A stretch of DNA of 62,007 nt, from assembly GCA_024402435.1 (NCBI GenBank), contig JAKSTU010000013.1, forward strand, positions 1 to 62,007, written 5' to 3'. The DNA is from Treponemataceae bacterium (GTDB lineage Bacteria > Spirochaetota > Spirochaetia > Treponematales > Treponemataceae). Shown piece after piece: positions 1 to 8,332 of this stretch. The stretch's first letter is position 1; each line of letters begins with the position of its first letter. The position numbers and the translations under genes are program-made. The notes under the pieces are model-generated. The model had not been told where the DNA came from and ran no database searches. It saw only the letters and a list, made by a program, of their open reading frames with translations.

Positions 1-266
1 ACCGGCCTGCTTACGACGGAAACAGTCTGATAATCAAGAACTGCAATCTGTTCATCAAGGCGGAAACTCATTGTGTGTCCGTTTTTCTGAAGCATGCCGC
101 TCTGGGAAAGAGAATCCCAATAAAGATAAATATCGTTGTCACGGGCAAATTCAGTAAGAGACACAAGGTTATCATCGTTTTCGGCCGAAGATTGGGCTGC
201 AGCAGGTGAAAACAGGAAAAACAGGCACAATAAAATGGACACAATTGTTTTTGTTTTCAATTTCAA
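1..266 (-). CDS. Exported protein, N-terminal part (probable N-acetylmuramoyl-L-alanine amidase), truncated by window edge
   Basis: Only about 88 N-terminal residues are in the window. The frame opens with TTG at 264-266, just after a GGAGGA ribosome binding site. The first residues (LKLKTKTIVSILLCLFFLFS, then PAAAQ) are a clear Sec signal peptide, so the product is exported. The following segment (LTEFARDNDIYLYWDSLSQS, then a GHTMSFRLDEQIAVLD stretch) resembles the substrate-binding N-terminal part of treponemal exported amidases; I recognise this only loosely and the catalytic domain is outside. The start overlaps the stop of the upstream ATP-grasp gene as TTGA, which suggests translational coupling. 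An amidase would act on periplasmic peptidoglycan. Confidence 0.6.
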   Translation of the reverse strand, partial: MKLKTKTIVSILLCLFFLFSPAAAQSSAENDDNLVSLTEFARDNDIYLYWDSLSQSGMLQKNGHTMSFRLDEQIAVLDYQTVSVVSRP

Positions 267-1873
267 TTTTCGTCCTCCGTTTTCAAAGCAGCAGAATCTG
301 CAAGATAAAGGATTCCCTGAATTCCGCCTCTGAGAAGATACCGCCAGAAAGTTTTTGCTTTAAGAGGTTTGAATTTTGGACAAATCTTTGAAAACATATC
401 CAAAGAAGCAGCGATTGTACGCCGGTTCCAATCAACTACGGTATCCGCATAAGGCTGAAGAAAGCCGGGAATAAAGGCAAGCAGGTTTACGTCATCTGTA
501 ATCAGATCAGTTTCGGGAATTTCGTCAATTCGCAGAATTACTTCATGACTGAGAGGATAAGCTGCCGGCGGATAATCAGTTCCGGGAACAAGGGAAAGAA
601 AATCATCTGTAACTTTCTGTTCAGGTTTGAGACGAAGGACAATATTTTTTATTACCATGTGGGCAGTTGCCACAGCCTCTTCACGGGTCGGAGCACATGA
701 GATGACGTTTCCGCATTTTTCCACATTGTTCTGGGGAAATGAAACCTCATCGTTCTGTATTGATCTTGGAAGAAGATTTTCAACAAACGAAGACTGTGCA
801 TGTTTTTCAAGTCCGTAAATCTGGTCGATTGTACCGGGAACAGAAATCCAGGCACGCTCTGCACTTGTATTTCTGCATGGAATTTCCCAAATGCCGGAGC
901 AATCAGTTTTCTGCCGCTGCTCAATAAGTTCTGAAGGCTTTTTACCCAATGCCAGAAGCAAAGCCTGCTCCGTTAGATTAAGCCCTGATGCATAGGGAAA
1001 TGTCCAGCCTGACATGTAACCGCCTGAAAGACGGGCAGCAATTTCACCGAGCATTGGTCCTTTGCTGGTCATTTTTATGTCTGCTTTTGCGGCTCCGTGG
1101 GTAAGTCCCAAGGCTTTTACGCCTTTGAAAAATGCCTCAAAAAGTGCTTTCTTGTCCCGTTCGGAAACAGCAGAAGGCAAAGTATGTCCCATTTCGATAA
1201 AGTACGGGGGATAAAAAATATGTCTGTCAGCGAATCCTGTAACTGTCATTTCTCCGTCAAAAACGAGGGAATCAATTGAGAATTCGATACCGTCCATGTA
1301 TTCTTCAAGGATTGCGCGGCCTGTTCTGGAATAACTTACGGCAATGTTGACAGCATCCATAAGGTCGTCAGGAGACTGGATCATTCTGCAACCACGGGCA
1401 CCCATGTTGTCTACCGGCTTTACGACCAGAGGGAAAGAATGGAATCCGGCAGCAATCAGCAGTTCGTCGGCCTGCATTGAACAATGTTCCTTTGATACTT
1501 CAAAAAAAACAGGAGAAGGCACACCGTTTGCTGCAAAACAGCGGCGCATGAGGATTTTGTCACTTGCGTTGCAGGCCGCCTGAAAACTGTGTCCGGGAAG
1601 TCCCAGTTTTTCCGTAATGTATGACACACTTGCAGAAAAATCAGTTCCGGCCGTAAAAACACCTGCAAGCGTATCTTCGTTTTTAAGCTCCAAAGCCAAA
1701 GACAGAAGGCTTTCCCTGTCTTTCAGGTCAACAGGTTCAAAACGGTCAGCCATTGGTACGCAGACTGCAGCAGGATTTGCATCCACCACAACAGTGGTAA
1801 AACCGAGTTTTTTTGCAGCATCGATTGCAGGTTTCTGCATGAGCCCTGCACCTAAAATCAAAACATGAGCCAT
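263..1873 (-). CDS. ATP-grasp ligase-like protein of the glycan operon
   Basis: This 536-residue protein opens with a Rossmann-like pre-ATP-grasp domain (MAHVLILGAGLMQKPAID) and continues into an ATP-grasp fold: VVKPVDNMGARGC near residues 155-170, an ILEEYMDGIEFSIDS strand, and GEIAARLSGG for metal and nucleotide binding. It resembles PurK- and CarB-like carbon-nitrogen ligases. The last 200 or so residues are extra and I do not recognise them. The start at 1873 follows GAGAGG at good spacing; an upstream in-frame start has no ribosome site. The gene lies 10 bp after the SpsF/PseG/methyltransferase fusion gene, so a job in making or decorating the same sugar, for example joining an amino or carboxyl group to it, is a reasonable inference. 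The substrate is unknown. Confidence 0.75.
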   Translation of the reverse strand: MAHVLILGAGLMQKPAIDAAKKLGFTTVVVDANPAAVCVPMADRFEPVDLKDRESLLSLALELKNEDTLAGVFTAGTDFSASVSYITEKLGLPGHSFQAACNASDKILMRRCFAANGVPSPVFFEVSKEHCSMQADELLIAAGFHSFPLVVKPVDNMGARGCRMIQSPDDLMDAVNIAVSYSRTGRAILEEYMDGIEFSIDSLVFDGEMTVTGFADRHIFYPPYFIEMGHTLPSAVSERDKKALFEAFFKGVKALGLTHGAAKADIKMTSKGPMLGEIAARLSGGYMSGWTFPYASGLNLTEQALLLALGKKPSELIEQRQKTDCSGIWEIPCRNTSAERAWISVPGTIDQIYGLEKHAQSSFVENLLPRSIQNDEVSFPQNNVEKCGNVISCAPTREEAVATAHMVIKNIVLRLKPEQKVTDDFLSLVPGTDYPPAAYPLSHEVILRIDEIPETDLITDDVNLLAFIPGFLQPYADTVVDWNRRTIAASLDMFSKICPKFKPLKAKTFWRYLLRGGIQGILYLADSAALKTEDEN

Positions 1874-1883
1874 AATGAACCTC

Positions 1884-4364
1884 TCAGATTTTTTTTGCGT
1901 TGGTGTTTTTACGGCAATACACTTCAAATGTGTCGCCCAATCTGAACAATCTGCTTATGAAAAGCAGTATTCCACTAAAAGAGGAAGCGTTCTTGAACGG
2001 GAAACGTTCCGGATGATGCCCTGTGGAAACGATTTTTTCCACTGAAAATCCATATTTCTCCAGAATTTTTCGGCATTTTTTCTTTTCCCAAATACTGATA
2101 TGATCAGTGGGACTTTGTTCAAAAAATCCCTGTTTTCTGAATTTTCCTGAAACTCCGTCACCGGCCGGTGTTGAAAAAGCAAAAACGCCACCATCTTTTG
2201 TAATGGAAGATATTTTTGTAAGAACACTGTCCAAATCAGCAAAGTGTTCTATTACATACCACATGGTAACAGAATCAAAAGAATTTTCATGCAAAGCGGC
2301 GGCAGGATCAAAATCGGGGAAAGCAGAGACTGCACTTTTATACCCAAGTCTGGTGTTTACGTATTCAACTGCATCTTTTGCAATGTCAGTTCCGAAAGGC
2401 TCAAATCCTTCTTCAGCGGCAGCCTGCAGAAAAGGCCCGTAAGCGCAACCCACATCAAGAACAGTTTTTTTCTCTCCGGTTTTCATTCTTTGTTTTCCGA
2501 GCATTCTTCCGATTATTGCAGCACGCCTTTTTCCCTGTGTCTTGATTGAATCAAAATCTTCAAGATAGGTTTTGCCGTACTGCTTTTTATATTCGGAAAA
2601 GAAATAATCTTTCTGATAATCTGATTCTTTTTTGCAGCACCAGGAAAGATATATTATTCCGCATTTTCCGCAACGTCTGAAAGTTGATTTTTTCGTGCGT
2701 GCCATAATTTCATCATCGGAGCTGCTTTTGCAGACAGGGCAGAAACGGCGTACACCGAAAGAAAGCTCTGTCAGAAAACCGGACAGTTTTTTCGGAACTT
2801 CATCATTTTCGCGGTTATTTTCACTGAAAGTTTCAGCATTCAACAGTAAATCTTTGTCAGAATCATTGCAGCGCTGAAGAAATTTTTCTGCGGCCCGTTC
2901 CACTGCATTCTGAGACGAAAGATCTTTTGCGGAAAAACACGGAAAACCGTAAGACAAAGCAAGTTTTTCATGCAAAGGCGTTGTGGCAACAAGAATCACT
3001 CTGCAGCCGGCACCGAGAGCCTCAAAAGCCGTAAAACCGTAATGTGTGATTACTGTTCTGAATTTATAAAGTTCTTCTTTAAGATTGCTGACAGGATTTT
3101 CTTTTGTAACGCATGTCACATCGAATCCGGCTTTTTTGCAGGCCTTTTCAAGTTTTCCCGTAACATCAAGAGGATCTTCCCCGCCGATAACCACAAGAAC
3201 GGATTTTTCGGTTCCGCAGTTTCTATTGTTTTTTGGCATTGGAACAAAACCGGGATTGGCCATATTGGGATTTCTGTCAAGCAAAGGAGAAGGAATCACA
3301 TCAAGAAGATAATCTCCTTTGTCATGAAATTCAGAACCTTCGTCAATGCAGACAAGGGGCCCCAACTGTCTGAAATACTCAGCTTCAGCACAGGAAAGCA
3401 TGAATTTGTCACATACAACAAGATCGTAAGGCGGACACGGTTCGTCGTTCAGTTGGGAAACTTCAGGCAAAGTCCGTACAATCATGTCCGGATTGATTGA
3501 ATATTGGGAAACAAGATAATCTGTGTTTTCAACAGGAGAGAAGTTTTCGTCAGCTGCCGGCAGAAAAATGTCGCACTTTGTTTCAGCTGCTATTTGGAGA
3601 CAACGCCGAAGATGTCCTGTTCCATGACCTTTTGAAAACTGGGGAACAACCAGCATCTGTCTTCTGTTTTTGGAGGACTGTTCAATTACGTCAAGAATTT
3701 TCTGGGAATTTTCAAGACAAATCAGATTGACGCCGGATTCCGAAGCTGTTCTGTTTCTTTGAACCGCACGCCGGTAATCTCCGAATGTGTCAACGGTGGT
3801 ACGGAGTTCAGGATGATTCCATTTTGCAGGCGCGTCCATGAAAACACAGGAAAAAGTGTCCTGATGCCGGTACAATGCGGGCCCCACATGTTCATGGTCA
3901 AAAGGGTCGTCAGTCAGCCGGGCTGCCTTAAGAAGGGATTCGGCATCAAAAACTTCTATGCCGCTGCCGTGGGGAAGCCCGGAAAAAGTGAAATAATCGC
4001 AGTTTCCGTTTTTTTTGAGTTCTGCAAAAACTTCAAGAGATTCTGCGGCAGCGTCTGCAAAAAGAAAAGGATTGTCGCCGGTTGCGCGGAGAACTGTATC
4101 AGCATTGTATTTGCGGATAACGTCACAGAAACGTTTGAGAACGTCCTGCTGACTGCCGGCAAAAATGTCAAAACCGTTGTTTTCCGCAAGTGGAGCCAGT
4201 TTCTCAAAAGAAGATTCGTCGGTTGCAAGACAATATGCATCAGCTTTGACGCAATGCATTACCTGCATGGTCCGCTCAATCAGCGTTCCATTACCGAAAG
4301 GCAGAAGAGCTTTTTGAGGCAGTCTTGTGGAACCGAGCCGGCATTGAACAATCAGAACAGTCAT
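1884..4364 (-). CDS. Three-module protein: SpsF-like cytidylyltransferase, PseG-like sugar hydrolase/transferase, zinc-motif SAM methyltransferase
   Basis: The 826-residue product joins three modules. Residues 1-205 are an SpsF/CMP-sugar synthetase-like nucleotidyltransferase (VQCRLGSTRLPQKAL, RATGDNPF). Residues 236-530 resemble PseG and MurG-type UDP-sugar enzymes, with GTGHLRRC near 248, which carries the catalytic His of PseG, and THYGFTAFEALGAG. Residues 540-826 start with a CPVC/CGKCG zinc motif and form a class I SAM methyltransferase (VLDVGCAYGPF near 635). SpsF and PseG types act in making CMP-activated sugars of the nonulosonate kind. The ATG at 4364 is preferred over a TTG six codons upstream. 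The gene sits between a glycosyltransferase and an ATP-grasp gene. Having activation, sugar hydrolysis and methylation on one chain is unusual. Confidence 0.85.
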   Translation of the reverse strand: MTVLIVQCRLGSTRLPQKALLPFGNGTLIERTMQVMHCVKADAYCLATDESSFEKLAPLAENNGFDIFAGSQQDVLKRFCDVIRKYNADTVLRATGDNPFLFADAAAESLEVFAELKKNGNCDYFTFSGLPHGSGIEVFDAESLLKAARLTDDPFDHEHVGPALYRHQDTFSCVFMDAPAKWNHPELRTTVDTFGDYRRAVQRNRTASESGVNLICLENSQKILDVIEQSSKNRRQMLVVPQFSKGHGTGHLRRCLQIAAETKCDIFLPAADENFSPVENTDYLVSQYSINPDMIVRTLPEVSQLNDEPCPPYDLVVCDKFMLSCAEAEYFRQLGPLVCIDEGSEFHDKGDYLLDVIPSPLLDRNPNMANPGFVPMPKNNRNCGTEKSVLVVIGGEDPLDVTGKLEKACKKAGFDVTCVTKENPVSNLKEELYKFRTVITHYGFTAFEALGAGCRVILVATTPLHEKLALSYGFPCFSAKDLSSQNAVERAAEKFLQRCNDSDKDLLLNAETFSENNRENDEVPKKLSGFLTELSFGVRRFCPVCKSSSDDEIMARTKKSTFRRCGKCGIIYLSWCCKKESDYQKDYFFSEYKKQYGKTYLEDFDSIKTQGKRRAAIIGRMLGKQRMKTGEKKTVLDVGCAYGPFLQAAAEEGFEPFGTDIAKDAVEYVNTRLGYKSAVSAFPDFDPAAALHENSFDSVTMWYVIEHFADLDSVLTKISSITKDGGVFAFSTPAGDGVSGKFRKQGFFEQSPTDHISIWEKKKCRKILEKYGFSVEKIVSTGHHPERFPFKNASSFSGILLFISRLFRLGDTFEVYCRKNTNAKKI

Positions 4365-4366
4365 TC

Positions 4367-5323
4367 CTAAAGAGTCTCCCAATCAGAAATAAAGTGGACA
4401 AAATCAGTTTTGAAGTTGTAACGGTTTTTTTCCACCCATTCTCTTGCATCTTTGAAGGCACCAAGACTGTCTGCAAAAGAGCCGCCCCGCTGACGCCAAT
4501 ACCGGAAAAACAGTTTTTTCGGAATGTATGCGTAATCCTGAACAAATTTCGGAGCAATATTCTTAAGATAGAAACAAAGTTCCGATTCATCCGGGGTTGA
4601 ATCAACAGGAGAATAATTTTCTTCGTATGAAAATTTCAGATGATGTGAAATTCTGATTTCTTCGCCCCAAAGCCATGCACGAAGTGAAAAATCAAGATTC
4701 TGCCAATATGGAGATTTGATCGTGTAATCAAAACCTCCGCAGCGGATGAATTTGGATTTATCATAAATTCCGGTAAAATCAAAGGGAAACAAAGTGGAAT
4801 CCTGATCCTGAGTAACATTCCGAGCATTCACATCCAATGCTTTGTTCACAATCTGAGGACTCATTTTTACAGGAATATTCTGTCCCTGAAAATCCTGCAT
4901 CATAGGAGCCGTACACAGAATTTTCTTTGTCATGAAAGAAGACAACGCTCTTTCCGAAAGAGAACGGGGAAGAAAAGTCATGTCATCCCAAAGAACAAGA
5001 ACATCTCCGTCAGGAACCTCATTCATTCCCAAATTGATCATGTCACCGACGGTCACCGGCTGTTGGGGAATAATAAAAGTAACACTTGGATAGCGGCGCG
5101 ACAATTCAGCCAATTTGTAATTGAATCCGCCCACTTCAATTGAAACGATTTTCCGGAATCCGGTTGAAAGCAGAAGTTGCAGATTCCGGGATCTGAGAGC
5201 TGCTCCGTTCCGGCAGAGGAGGATTACAGAAAGCGGAGTTCTGACGATTTCAGGCTCTTCTTTTCCGGCGAGAACCGTTCTCTCAACCTGATTCTGATCA
5301 AAAGTTGTAGGTATAGTACTCAT
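4367..5323 (-). CDS. GT-A-type glycosyltransferase-like protein
   Basis: The product is about 318 residues, with a GT-A-like core. LSVILLCRNGAALRSRNLQL begins the nucleotide-binding strand, VLVLWDDMTFLP supplies an Asp-Asp pair in the place of the DXD metal site, and FDFTGIYDKSKFIRCGGFD resembles the acceptor region of family 2 glycosyltransferases. There is no signal peptide or membrane segment, so it should work in the cytoplasm. The ATG at 5323 lies inside the 3' end of the spiro-SPASM gene, which gives a 26-bp overlap; a GTG four codons earlier is an alternative. The overlap and the shared direction suggest that both proteins are made together and act on one glycan. The donor and the acceptor (lipid, sugar or flagellin) are not known. 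Confidence 0.7.
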   Translation of the reverse strand: MSTIPTTFDQNQVERTVLAGKEEPEIVRTPLSVILLCRNGAALRSRNLQLLLSTGFRKIVSIEVGGFNYKLAELSRRYPSVTFIIPQQPVTVGDMINLGMNEVPDGDVLVLWDDMTFLPRSLSERALSSFMTKKILCTAPMMQDFQGQNIPVKMSPQIVNKALDVNARNVTQDQDSTLFPFDFTGIYDKSKFIRCGGFDYTIKSPYWQNLDFSLRAWLWGEEIRISHHLKFSYEENYSPVDSTPDESELCFYLKNIAPKFVQDYAYIPKKLFFRYWRQRGGSFADSLGAFKDAREWVEKNRYNFKTDFVHFISDWETL

Positions 5324-6848
5324 CGCAAAGCTCACATAATGGAGAATATTTTCCTGAAAGATGATTTTTCAGGACATCTGCTGAAATTTCCCAAAGATCT
5401 GCAACACCTTGGGCAAAAACGTTGCCGATAATTTCTGATTTTCTGCATTCCCGGCAAAGGGGAACAGATCCGTCTGCAAGAATCGTCATGTCACGCCGCA
5501 AATGCCAGCATGGATTCCGTGTGACCGGCGAAAGATCAGCCGGTTTGAGACAAGGCATGAAACCGCAGTACGAATCGTACTTTTGAATCAGCCGGTTCTG
5601 GTTTCCGCGGAAAAAGCTTTCCAGCTGATTTTCATTGATTGTGGTCCGCACAAACTGCCGGTAAACCGAACCGGGAAAAGCTTTTTCAAGAATTGCCGCA
5701 TTTTTTTGGACCGTTTCAAGTTTTGCGCAGGTTTCCGGGTGCATTTGTTCATAAACATCCTGTGTAGCCGCATCAAGCTGACAAATCCACATTACAGGCG
5801 CATAACCGTTTGTACGTGGGGCGCATTTTTCCGCAATTTCAGAAACTTGATCACAGATTTTCTGCATTTCGTCATTTTCGGAGATTGCGGAAGTTTCAAT
5901 CAGCACCGAAAAACCTGAATAGCCAAGAACACTTTTTACAAATTCAGGCAGCTGCGAATGAAGGAGAGGCTCGCCCCACACGGAAAGCGAAACAACGCCG
6001 TCACCTGAAAAAGATGCGGCATCGGCCATGAACTGTTTGAACTGCATTATATCCATGAATTGCGGAGAAACTTCGTCAGGACTGAAAGGCTGATAAACTG
6101 ATTTCTGTGCCGGTTCGGAACAGATTTCCACTGAAAAATAAGCCGGCAGTGTATGCAGAACAAGGGGATCAGCTGCTGCTGTGCGGCAAATTTCAAGGGC
6201 TGAAAGGTTTTTGTCTTTTATTAGTGACTCAACCCGCTCACACATAAGCCTGTTTCTCTTTGTCCGGACAGAAAAATCCAGCCTGAAAAGCCGGAAATCT
6301 TCTTCAGCAACAAGGGTTTCTATTTCAAAAGAATTTATGTCTGTCTTTATAACTGAAAAAATGGTGCTGTTGCCCAAAGCTTTTTCAGCTTCTTCTTTCA
6401 TTTTCTGGTTTTTGCCTGATGAAATAAGAGAAGAAAGAATTTTCGCAGTTCCTGTATTGAGGATTTCAGGCACAAGCCCGAAAGGAAATCCTTCCTGAAG
6501 GCTGTATTCTGCACCGTATTCCAGATGCTGCGCCAAAAGCTGTTCTGTAAGTTCAACATTCAGGAACGGGCAGTCAGCGAATGCAAAAACAACATTCTCA
6601 TATCCGCTTTCCCTATAGGAAGCAATCAGTGCAAGCAAGTCAGAGCCGGTACGCAGTTCTTTGCGGCACAGAGTGACTTCCGGAGAACCGCAAAAATCAT
6701 TCTGAGGATTTGTAAACATTTTTTCTGCATAGGGACCGCAAATCTCAACAGCATCTGCAGCGGGTGTAATTTTTTTTGCCCATGAAACAACTTTATTCAG
6801 AACCACCGGCTCGTCAACCGGCGCATAAAGCAACACTAGTGTTTTCAT
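5298..6848 (-). CDS. Spiro-SPASM protein (cytidylyltransferase-like N-terminus, radical-SAM-like core without cluster cysteines, SPASM C-terminus)
   Basis: The 516-residue protein has three parts. Residues 1-200 look like a nucleotidyltransferase, with FADCPFLNVE at 90-99 matching the DxPxL metal loop of that fold. Residues 235-430 look like a radical SAM barrel with a retained WGEPL at 292-296, but the place of CxxxCxxC (245-253, EPAQKSVYQ) has no cysteine. Residues 445-516 form a SPASM-type cysteine cluster (C447, C465, C468, C505, C508). This matches the spirochaete family I know as spiro-SPASM, whose function is not established. The gene heads the glycan operon. No Shine-Dalgarno sequence precedes the ATG; a weak GATATT lies 6 nt upstream. 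It is probably not a classical radical SAM enzyme. Confidence 0.85.
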   Translation of the reverse strand: MKTLVLLYAPVDEPVVLNKVVSWAKKITPAADAVEICGPYAEKMFTNPQNDFCGSPEVTLCRKELRTGSDLLALIASYRESGYENVVFAFADCPFLNVELTEQLLAQHLEYGAEYSLQEGFPFGLVPEILNTGTAKILSSLISSGKNQKMKEEAEKALGNSTIFSVIKTDINSFEIETLVAEEDFRLFRLDFSVRTKRNRLMCERVESLIKDKNLSALEICRTAAADPLVLHTLPAYFSVEICSEPAQKSVYQPFSPDEVSPQFMDIMQFKQFMADAASFSGDGVVSLSVWGEPLLHSQLPEFVKSVLGYSGFSVLIETSAISENDEMQKICDQVSEIAEKCAPRTNGYAPVMWICQLDAATQDVYEQMHPETCAKLETVQKNAAILEKAFPGSVYRQFVRTTINENQLESFFRGNQNRLIQKYDSYCGFMPCLKPADLSPVTRNPCWHLRRDMTILADGSVPLCRECRKSEIIGNVFAQGVADLWEISADVLKNHLSGKYSPLCELCDEYYTYNF

Positions 6849-6880
6849 AGTGTGAATATCGGTTTTTTTGCAAAGGCCCT

Positions 6881-8326
6881 TTACAAAACAAGGGAAAATT
6901 CAGTGTACTGACCTTCCACACTGTCCAGGAGGATTTTTGCATGGTGAGCTTCAGCCACAGTTTTTGCTATTGAAAGCCCCAACCCGTAGCCGCCTGTTTC
7001 ACGGTTTCTTGAAGAATCCACGCGGTAAAAGCGTTCAAAAATGCGTTTCTGCTCTTTCAATGGGATTCCTTCTCCGGTATTGCGCACGGAAACGATTTTT
7101 TTGTTGCCGTTGACAACAAGTTTTACAGTGATTGTTGCACCTTCTGCGGAATATTTGAGAGCATTGTCCAAAAATATGATGATTATCTGCTTTATCCGGT
7201 TTTCATCACCAACAAAAGAAACATTCGGTGCAATGTCAGTTTCGATAATCATTCCTTTTTCAAATCCTGAACTTTCAAAAGGCAATGTTGCGCTCAAAAC
7301 TGCACGAGACAGATCAAACTGACTGAACTGCATTTTTGTTCCCTCTGCATCAGTTTTTGCAAGATACAGCAGATCCTTGATGAGAGAACTCATGCGGCTT
7401 ACATCATCTCTTATGTACCCGGTCCATTTGTTTTCACCGATTTCAGAAGTCAGAACGTCCAAATTTGCAGAAATAACAGAAAGCGGTGTTTTCAGTTCAT
7501 GACTGGCATCAGCAACAAAGCGTTTCTGCTTGAAAAACGCAGTTTTTACAGGTTTGACAGCCCAAATTGAAAACAGAAAAGCCATAAAAACCGTAATCAG
7601 AAGACAAAGCCCGTACAGTCTCAAAGAAATTCGCCACATGCGGGACTGTACGTTTGCTTCACTGCGCGTATCAGCAAAAGCGGCAATGAAACCATAGGAT
7701 TTTTCGCCGATCAGGTAACGGAATCCGTTGTACAGACCGGAATTTCTTGATTTTTTTACAACAGATGAAACAAGATCTTCAATTTCTTCGTCGGTCAAGT
7801 GCACAGGATACTCGGAAACCAGTTCCTGAATTTCACCCGCCGGAGTTAATTTCACAGCAAAAAAATTCCGCACGGAATCCGAAGCAAAAGGTTCGTTCAT
7901 TGAAAAATTGAATGTGTAATCCCTAAGGGAAAGAGAAGAATTTTCAAAACTGGGCGGCTGAACTTCAAATATATCGATATTTTCCTTTTTTTCTTTCAGC
8001 AGCTGATCATTACCGCTTCTGTCAGTCCGTCTTAAAAAATTTTCATCGGACACTTCATCTCGGAAAGGCATTTTCTCAGATTTTTCCGTATCAATTTTAA
8101 ACAAAAAATCCATCCGCACACTGCTGTTTTTCTTTGCCGCAAGAAAAAAAGGTCCGTAGCGGTAACCGTCATTTTCTACCATTTGGGAAAGCACAGCCCT
8201 GTTCATACGTTCATTGCTGCGGACAGTACTGATATTGATTACCCCGATGACCAATGCGAAGAAAAGAGTCAGAATGAAGACAATTGATACAATGTATTTA
8301 ATCTGAAGTTTTTTGATTACATCCAT
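6881..8326 (-). CDS. Membrane sensor histidine kinase
   Basis: The 481-residue protein has a membrane segment at about 10-32, an extracytoplasmic sensor region of about 200 residues with no family I can name, and a second membrane segment at about 238-258. The kinase core follows: H-box ADASHELKTPLSVI, N-box FLDNALKYS, G1 NTGEGIP, F-box ERFYR and G2 GGYGLGLSIA. All key residues are present, so it should phosphorylate itself and pass phosphate to the response regulator encoded 6 bp upstream. The signal is unknown. The short gap and shared direction show that the pair is cotranscribed. Confidence 0.95.
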   Translation of the reverse strand: MDVIKKLQIKYIVSIVFILTLFFALVIGVINISTVRSNERMNRAVLSQMVENDGYRYGPFFLAAKKNSSVRMDFLFKIDTEKSEKMPFRDEVSDENFLRRTDRSGNDQLLKEKKENIDIFEVQPPSFENSSLSLRDYTFNFSMNEPFASDSVRNFFAVKLTPAGEIQELVSEYPVHLTDEEIEDLVSSVVKKSRNSGLYNGFRYLIGEKSYGFIAAFADTRSEANVQSRMWRISLRLYGLCLLITVFMAFLFSIWAVKPVKTAFFKQKRFVADASHELKTPLSVISANLDVLTSEIGENKWTGYIRDDVSRMSSLIKDLLYLAKTDAEGTKMQFSQFDLSRAVLSATLPFESSGFEKGMIIETDIAPNVSFVGDENRIKQIIIIFLDNALKYSAEGATITVKLVVNGNKKIVSVRNTGEGIPLKEQKRIFERFYRVDSSRNRETGGYGLGLSIAKTVAEAHHAKILLDSVEGQYTEFSLVL

Positions 8327-8332
8327 AATCTT

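Noticed and set aside
3759..4370. A 203-codon plus-strand frame
   Set aside because: It is antisense to the SpsF module, which has clear motifs; the plus frame shows none.
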